A stretch of 8,180 nucleotides of DNA, from NCBI GenBank assembly GCA_021784375.1, contig JAJXSV010000089.1, forward strand, positions 1-8,180, read 5' to 3'. This document shows positions 5,296 to 8,180 of this stretch, piece after piece. Position 1 is the first letter of the stretch. Every line of letters starts with the position of its first letter. The notes under the pieces are model-generated. The model ran no database searches and was not told the origin of the DNA. It saw only the letters and a list, made by a program, of their open reading frames with translations. The DNA is from Actinomycetes bacterium. Its GTDB lineage: Bacteria > Actinomycetota > Actinomycetes > S36-B12 > UBA5976. Made by a program: the position numbers and the translations under genes.

Positions 5296-6606
5296 GTGGA
5301 CGAAGCCCGTTCGTTCGCAACCAATCAGATCCATGCCGGTCAGGTACCCGATCCAACGAACGGCTCCATCTCGCTGCCGATCTTCCAGACCACGGCGTAC
5401 CAGTTCCGCGATACCGCTCATGCGGCCGGACTCTTCGCCCTCACGGAGGCCGGCCACTCGTACACCCGCCTCAGCAATCCGACGCAGGAGGCGGTTGAGC
5501 AGCGCATCGCGGTGCTGGAGGGCGGGGTCGCTTCGCTGCTCGTCGCCTCTGGCATGGCGGCCACTGCCCTCACCATCATGAATGTGGCTGAACAGGGCGA
5601 CCACATCGTCGCCAGCCGGAACATCTACGGCGGCATCCACAATCTCCTCGGGTTCACGCTCCCACGATTCGGGATCCAGACCACCTTCGTCGAGGATGCC
5701 CACAGCCTTGACTCATGGAAGGTCGCTGTACGGCCCAACACCAAGGCCTTCTTCGGCGAGGGCCTGTCCAATCCGCTCGGGGTCTGCCTGGACCTCGAGG
5801 GCATCGCGGAGATCGCCCATGACGTGGGGGTGCCGTGGATCGTGGACAACACCATCGCCACGCCCTATGTGACCCGCCCCATCGACTACGGCGCTGACGT
5901 GGTCACGCATGCCGCATCGAAGTTCCTCTCCGGGCACGGCAGCATCATCGCCGGCGTCATCGTCGACAGCGGCCGCTTCGACTATGCGAGGCAACCCGAT
6001 CGGTTCCCGGGGTTCAACCTCGCCGATCCCAGCTACCACGACCTCGTCTACGCCAAGGACTTCGGTACCGGGTCTGCGATGGGCAATGTCGCCTACATCG
6101 TGAAGGCGAGGGCGCAGTTGCTGCGTGACCTGGGACCCGCGATCTCCCCGTTCAGCGCGTGGCTCCTCGCGCAGGGGCTGGAGACCTTGAGCATGCGCAT
6201 GCGGGTGCACCTGGAGAACTCGCAGCAGATCGCGGAATGGCTCGCTGCACACCCGCAGGTGGTGTCCGTCGCCTACAGCGGATTGGCTTCCTCGCCATGG
6301 CACGCCAACCAGTTGAAGTATGCGCCCAAGGGCGGTGGGGCAGTGATGTCCTTCGAGATCGACGGTGGGCTCGAGGCTGGCCGGCGCTTCGTCGAGGGCC
6401 TGCGCCTGTTCAAGCATGTGGCGAACATCGGCGATGTCCGCTCATTGGTCATCCATCCGGCATCCACGACCCACGCGCAGTTGGGCTCCGAGGGCCGTGG
6501 CAAGGCGGGCATCACGGACGGCATGATCCGCCTCAGCATCGGTATCGAGGACCTGGCGGACATCAGGGCGGACCTGGAACGGGGCTTCCTGGCAGCACGC
6601 GGATAG
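5296..6606 (+). CDS. metY: O-acetylhomoserine sulfhydrylase (O-acetylhomoserine aminocarboxypropyltransferase)
   Basis: A 436-residue PLP enzyme of the Cys/Met metabolism family, near the usual length of about 430 for the sulfhydrylase branch. It would convert O-acetylhomoserine and sulfide to homocysteine in the cytoplasm, the direct sulfhydrylation route to methionine. Visible features: the N-terminal FATNQIHAGQ and PIFQTTAYQF; YTRLSNPT (56-63), with the Tyr that contacts PLP phosphate from the neighbouring subunit; LEGGVASLLVASGMAA (74-89), the PLP phosphate loop; VDNTIATPY with Asp184, which bonds the pyridine nitrogen; the Schiff-base Lys209 in ASKFLSGHG; and the C-terminal NIGDVRSLVIHPASTTH (377-393). 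MetY is favoured over MetB or MetC by length and by the FPGFNLADPSYHDLVY insert. No metX or other methionine gene is adjacent. GTG at 5296 has AGGAGG 5 nt upstream. Confidence 0.93.
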   Translation: MDEARSFATNQIHAGQVPDPTNGSISLPIFQTTAYQFRDTAHAAGLFALTEAGHSYTRLSNPTQEAVEQRIAVLEGGVASLLVASGMAATALTIMNVAEQGDHIVASRNIYGGIHNLLGFTLPRFGIQTTFVEDAHSLDSWKVAVRPNTKAFFGEGLSNPLGVCLDLEGIAEIAHDVGVPWIVDNTIATPYVTRPIDYGADVVTHAASKFLSGHGSIIAGVIVDSGRFDYARQPDRFPGFNLADPSYHDLVYAKDFGTGSAMGNVAYIVKARAQLLRDLGPAISPFSAWLLAQGLETLSMRMRVHLENSQQIAEWLAAHPQVVSVAYSGLASSPWHANQLKYAPKGGGAVMSFEIDGGLEAGRRFVEGLRLFKHVANIGDVRSLVIHPASTTHAQLGSEGRGKAGITDGMIRLSIGIEDLADIRADLERGFLAARG

Positions 6607-6651
6607 GAACCCGCTGCCTCCGCCGGTCTCGCGCGGGGGCCGTCTGAGCGG

Positions 6652-6667
6652 CCGCACGGCGGTGCGG
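6652..6667 (+). terminator. Possible terminator hairpin after metY
   Basis: CCGCAC/GTGCGG forms a 6-bp stem with loop GGCG, about 45 nt past the metY stop. An alternative stem, GCACGG with CCGTGC (6654-6659 with 6670-6675), competes with it. There is no T-run. It lies before the inverted repeat of the hemerythrin gene, so it could separate the two units. Confidence 0.3.
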
Positions 6668-6703
6668 GCCCGTGCCGGATGCCTGCGAGCCGGCTGCGTG
6701 GAA

Positions 6704-6727
6704 TTACTACGGCGCATGGTGTAGTAA
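6704..6727 (+). promoter_or_regulatory. Inverted repeat, likely operator of the hemerythrin gene
   Basis: The perfect arms TTACTAC (6704-6710) and GTAGTAA (6721-6727) are separated by 10 nt, in an AT-rich island within GC-rich DNA and 36 nt before the start codon. The right arm overlaps a poor -10-like TAGTAA/TAAATT. This is the usual place for a repressor site. The regulator is not identified; the TACTAC/GTAGTA half-sites recall BlaI/MecI-type operators, but the spacing here is longer. Confidence 0.6.
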
Positions 6728-6747
6728 ATTGGGCCGAAGAGAAGCTC

Positions 6748-6753
6748 AGGAGG
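6748..6753 (+). promoter_or_regulatory. Shine-Dalgarno site deciding the hemerythrin start
   Basis: AGGAGG ends 9 nt before the ATG at 6763. This start puts the conserved MCxYCGC at the N-terminus. An in-frame ATG at 6679 would run translation through the inverted repeat. Confidence 0.7.
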
Positions 6754-6762
6754 CCCAAGCGC

Positions 6763-7239
6763 ATGTGCTCGTACTGTGGATGCCGCGCCAACACGGTGAT
6801 CGCCCGTCTCTCCGAGGAGCACGAGGCCATCACCAACGCCATGGGTGACCTGCGCCGGGCATCCGTTGCCGGCGGCGACGAGCAGGTGCGCCAACTGGCC
6901 CTCGTCCTGTCCTCGTTGCTCGACCCGCACACCGTCATCGAGGAGCGTTGCCTGTTCGCCGAGTTGCGCAAGGAGGACGAGTTCGTGGCTCCCGTGGACG
7001 GCCTGTGCGGCGAGCATCGCAGCATCGACGAACTCATCGCCAGGGTCGCCTCAGGTGATCGCGCGGCGGTTCCGGTCCTGGACGAGGCGCTCTGGCGGCA
7101 CATCGACAAGGAGGAGAACGGCCTGTTCCCAGCGGCGATCATCGCGATGGATGGAGATGCGTGGGAGTGCGTGGTGAAGGGGATCGCCGATTGCGACGCC
7201 ACCGCGACCGTGCAGCCGGTTCACGGGTCGGCGAGCTGA
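6763..7239 (+). CDS. Hemerythrin-like diiron protein with N-terminal CxxCxC
   Basis: A 158-residue soluble protein of the hemerythrin/HHE cation-binding family. Expected diiron ligands are visible: His20 in SEEHEAI, His56 and Glu60 in DPHTVIEE, His85 in GEHRSIDE, and His113 and Glu117 in WRHIDKEE. The two HxxxE pairs are the family hallmark. Members bind O2 or NO, or act in iron, nitrosative or oxidative stress handling; the ligand here is not known. The protein begins MCSYCGC, a CxxCxC cluster at residues 2-7 that I know from other actinobacterial members and that could bind a metal or be redox-active. Cys63, Cys82, Cys136 and Cys144 are additional. The last 15 residues are low in structure. 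The FMN reductase gene follows after 114 nt with its own promoter candidate. An inverted repeat upstream suggests inducible expression. Confidence 0.9.
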   Translation: MCSYCGCRANTVIARLSEEHEAITNAMGDLRRASVAGGDEQVRQLALVLSSLLDPHTVIEERCLFAELRKEDEFVAPVDGLCGEHRSIDELIARVASGDRAAVPVLDEALWRHIDKEENGLFPAAIIAMDGDAWECVVKGIADCDATATVQPVHGSAS

Positions 7240-7267
7240 GCCTGACGCTCTCGGGACGCCGGCTCGA

Positions 7268-7296
7268 TTGCCAGAGCACGGGGGTTCGCCCATACT
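7268..7296 (+). promoter_or_regulatory. Sigma-70-like promoter of the FMN reductase gene
   Basis: TTGCCA (7268-7273, 5/6 to TTGACA), a 17-nt spacer and CATACT (7291-7296, 4/6 to TATAAT). This is the best promoter match in the window. The predicted start is near 7303, giving a leader of about 50 nt. Confidence 0.5.
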
Positions 7297-7315
7297 GCAG
7301 GTGGACGCTGCAGGT
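7295..7315 (+). repeat. Direct repeat CTGCAGGT at the FMN reductase transcription start
   Basis: CTGCAGGT occurs at 7295-7302 and again at 7308-7315, a 13-bp period. It spans the end of the -10 element and the predicted start site. The position suits a repressor site, though each unit contains only the common palindrome CTGCAG. Confidence 0.45.
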
Positions 7316-7353
7316 TCAAGACGCCACGAGTGCCATAACGTCAGGGGATGGTC

Positions 7354-7929
7354 ATGACGAAGTTGATGATCATCAGTGCGAGCACGCGTCCCGGGCGGGT
7401 GGGCCTTCCCATTGCCCGCTGGATCCAGGCCGAGGCCGAAGGCTTCGCAGGCTTCGAGAGCATCGACTTCGTGGACCTCGCGGAACTCGCCCTGCCCTTC
7501 CTGGACGAGCCGAAGCGACCGGCACAGGGCCAGTACACCAAGGAGCACACGCTGCAATGGAGCGCCCGGGTGGATGCCGCTGACGCCTTCGTCATCGTGA
7601 TGCCCGAGTACAACTTCGGCATGAACGCACCCTTGAAGAACGCGCTCGACTTCCTGTACCGGGAGTGGTCCTACAAGGCGGCAGGTCTTGTGAGCTACGG
7701 GGGCGTCTCCGGCGGGACGAGGGCAGCGCAGATGGCGAAGTTGGTGCTGCAGGCCCTGAAGATGACCGCAGTCGATGCGGCCGTCACGATTCCGTTCGTC
7801 GGGCGCATGCTTGACGAGCAGCGGGAGTTCCAACCGACGGAGCGCATCACCACCGCTGCTGCGGCGATGTTCAGGGAGTTGCTCCGTGTCGACAGCGCGC
7901 TCCGCGTGCTGCGGACGCCGCAGCCCTAG
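7354..7929 (+). CDS. NADPH-dependent FMN reductase family flavoprotein
   Basis: A 191-residue flavodoxin-like protein of the NADPH-dependent FMN reductase family, which also covers related quinone/azo reductases and ArsH-type enzymes. Visible motifs: beta-1 followed by the FMN phosphate loop ISASTRPGRVG (8-17), MPEYNFGMNAPLKNALDFL (83-101), where PEYN contacts the flavin, and the second loop SYGGVSGGTRAAQ (114-126). Length is typical. It would reduce FMN, quinones or other acceptors with NAD(P)H in the cytoplasm; the true substrate cannot be told. Two in-frame ATGs lie two codons apart. The second (7354) was chosen because AGGGG (7343-7347) is 6 nt before it and abuts the first (7348). It has its own promoter candidate, though co-regulation with the upstream hemerythrin gene is possible. 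Confidence 0.92.
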   Translation: MTKLMIISASTRPGRVGLPIARWIQAEAEGFAGFESIDFVDLAELALPFLDEPKRPAQGQYTKEHTLQWSARVDAADAFVIVMPEYNFGMNAPLKNALDFLYREWSYKAAGLVSYGGVSGGTRAAQMAKLVLQALKMTAVDAAVTIPFVGRMLDEQREFQPTERITTAAAAMFRELLRVDSALRVLRTPQP

Positions 7930-7936
7930 GCCTGCT

Positions 7937-7963
7937 GGGCGCCCGGTTCACGTGCCTTCGGGC
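7937..7963 (+). terminator. Weak hairpin after the FMN reductase gene
   Basis: GGGCGCCC (7937-7944) overlaps a second possible stem, GCCCG/CGGGC (7941-7945 with 7959-7963). No T-run is present. It begins 8 nt after the stop codon. Confidence 0.22.
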
Positions 7964-8015
7964 AGTGGGCCGTAGTATCAACGGGTTCGGCGCGTCCACC
8001 GCGCCCTGGGAGCGC

Positions 8016-8020
8016 GGAGG
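8016..8020 (+). promoter_or_regulatory. Shine-Dalgarno site for the PAP2-family gene
   Basis: GGAGG lies 6 nt before the GTG at 8027. The nearby ATG at 8023 is in another frame that stops after 16 codons, so it is rejected. A -10-like TAGTAT sits upstream at 7973-7978 without a matching -35. Confidence 0.6.
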
Positions 8021-8026
8021 TGATGT

Positions 8027-8180
8027 GTGCGCACTGTCGCCCGCGCGCCGCGCCACACGACCTGGCTGCGTGAGGTGTTCCTGCTCACCCTCCTGTACGT
8101 CGGATACGAGTGGGTCCGTGGGAATGCACCCGAACGCAAGGCGCTGGCCTTCGCGAATGCCGCCCGCGTGCAGTCGCTGG
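8027..8180 (+). CDS. N-terminus of a PAP2-family membrane phosphatase, partial
   Basis: Only the first 51 codons are in the window. The sequence TTWLREVFLLTLLYVGYEWVRG (residues 11-32), then NAPERKALAFANAARVQSL, is the N-terminal pattern I recognise in actinobacterial PAP2/inositol-phosphorylceramide-synthase-like proteins: a short basic lead, one membrane helix ending in YEWVRG, and an ALANA-R-V segment before the rest of the membrane domain. The catalytic motifs (KxxxxxxRP, PSGH, SRxxxxxH) would lie beyond the window end, so activity cannot be confirmed. GTG at 8027 is preceded by GGAGG at 6 nt. Confidence 0.6.
   Translation, partial: MRTVARAPRHTTWLREVFLLTLLYVGYEWVRGNAPERKALAFANAARVQSL

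Noticed and set aside
1..8180. CRISPR array, tRNA, transposase or phage genes, toxin-antitoxin pair
   Set aside because: No regularly spaced repeats with unique spacers, no tRNA cloverleaf, no transposase or integrase motifs, and no small overlapping gene pair were seen. The only tandem repeat has no spacers.

Overview
The window is high-GC DNA with a coding style typical of an Actinomycetota (actinobacterial) chromosome. The evidence is strong third-position G/C bias, many GTG starts preceded by AGGAGG-type Shine-Dalgarno sites, and families that are common in that phylum: DUF4242 (SCO4226-like), DUF4232, DUF4260, DUF805, an MCxYCGC hemerythrin, and an SGNH hydrolase with the actinobacterial C-terminal tail. 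I cannot name a genus. No rRNA, tRNA, insertion sequence, integrase, phage gene or CRISPR array is visible, so this looks like ordinary chromosome rather than a mobile island.

Layout. (1) Positions 1791 down to 1, minus strand: the first 597 residues of a multi-domain PAS/GAF sensor protein whose output domain lies outside the window. (2) 1792-2113: a divergent, GC-rich intergenic region. (3) 2114-3046, plus strand: two small membrane proteins, DUF4260 and then DUF805. (4) 3047-3163: a convergent gap with about 2.3 copies of a 30-31 bp hairpin-containing tandem repeat. (5) 3919-3164, minus strand: an SGNH/GDSL hydrolase. (6) 3920-4180: a divergent regulatory region with a DosR/DevR-like palindrome placed between possible -35 and -10 elements. 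(7) 4181-5055, plus strand: a DUF4242 small metal-binding-type protein and a secreted DUF4232 protein. (8) 5296-6606: an O-acetylhomoserine sulfhydrylase (metY type). (9) 6763-7929: a hemerythrin-like protein behind a striking inverted repeat, then an NADPH-dependent FMN reductase behind a good sigma-70-like promoter. (10) 8027 to the end: the start of a PAP2-family membrane phosphatase.

No single operon ties the window together. Most genes have their own leader of 80-250 bp. A loose theme is redox, oxygen or metal handling: PAS/GAF sensing, a DosR-like box beside DUF4242, a diiron hemerythrin with an N-terminal CxxCxC, and a flavin reductase. That link is inference. I found no clearly undescribed multi-gene system. 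The observations most worth checking are non-coding: the 7+7 bp inverted repeat before the hemerythrin gene, the DosR-like palindrome, the tandem hairpin repeat, and the repeated CTGCAGGT downstream of the FMN reductase promoter. Five of the ten genes begin with GTG, and several starts were placed from Shine-Dalgarno position rather than from the longest open frame.
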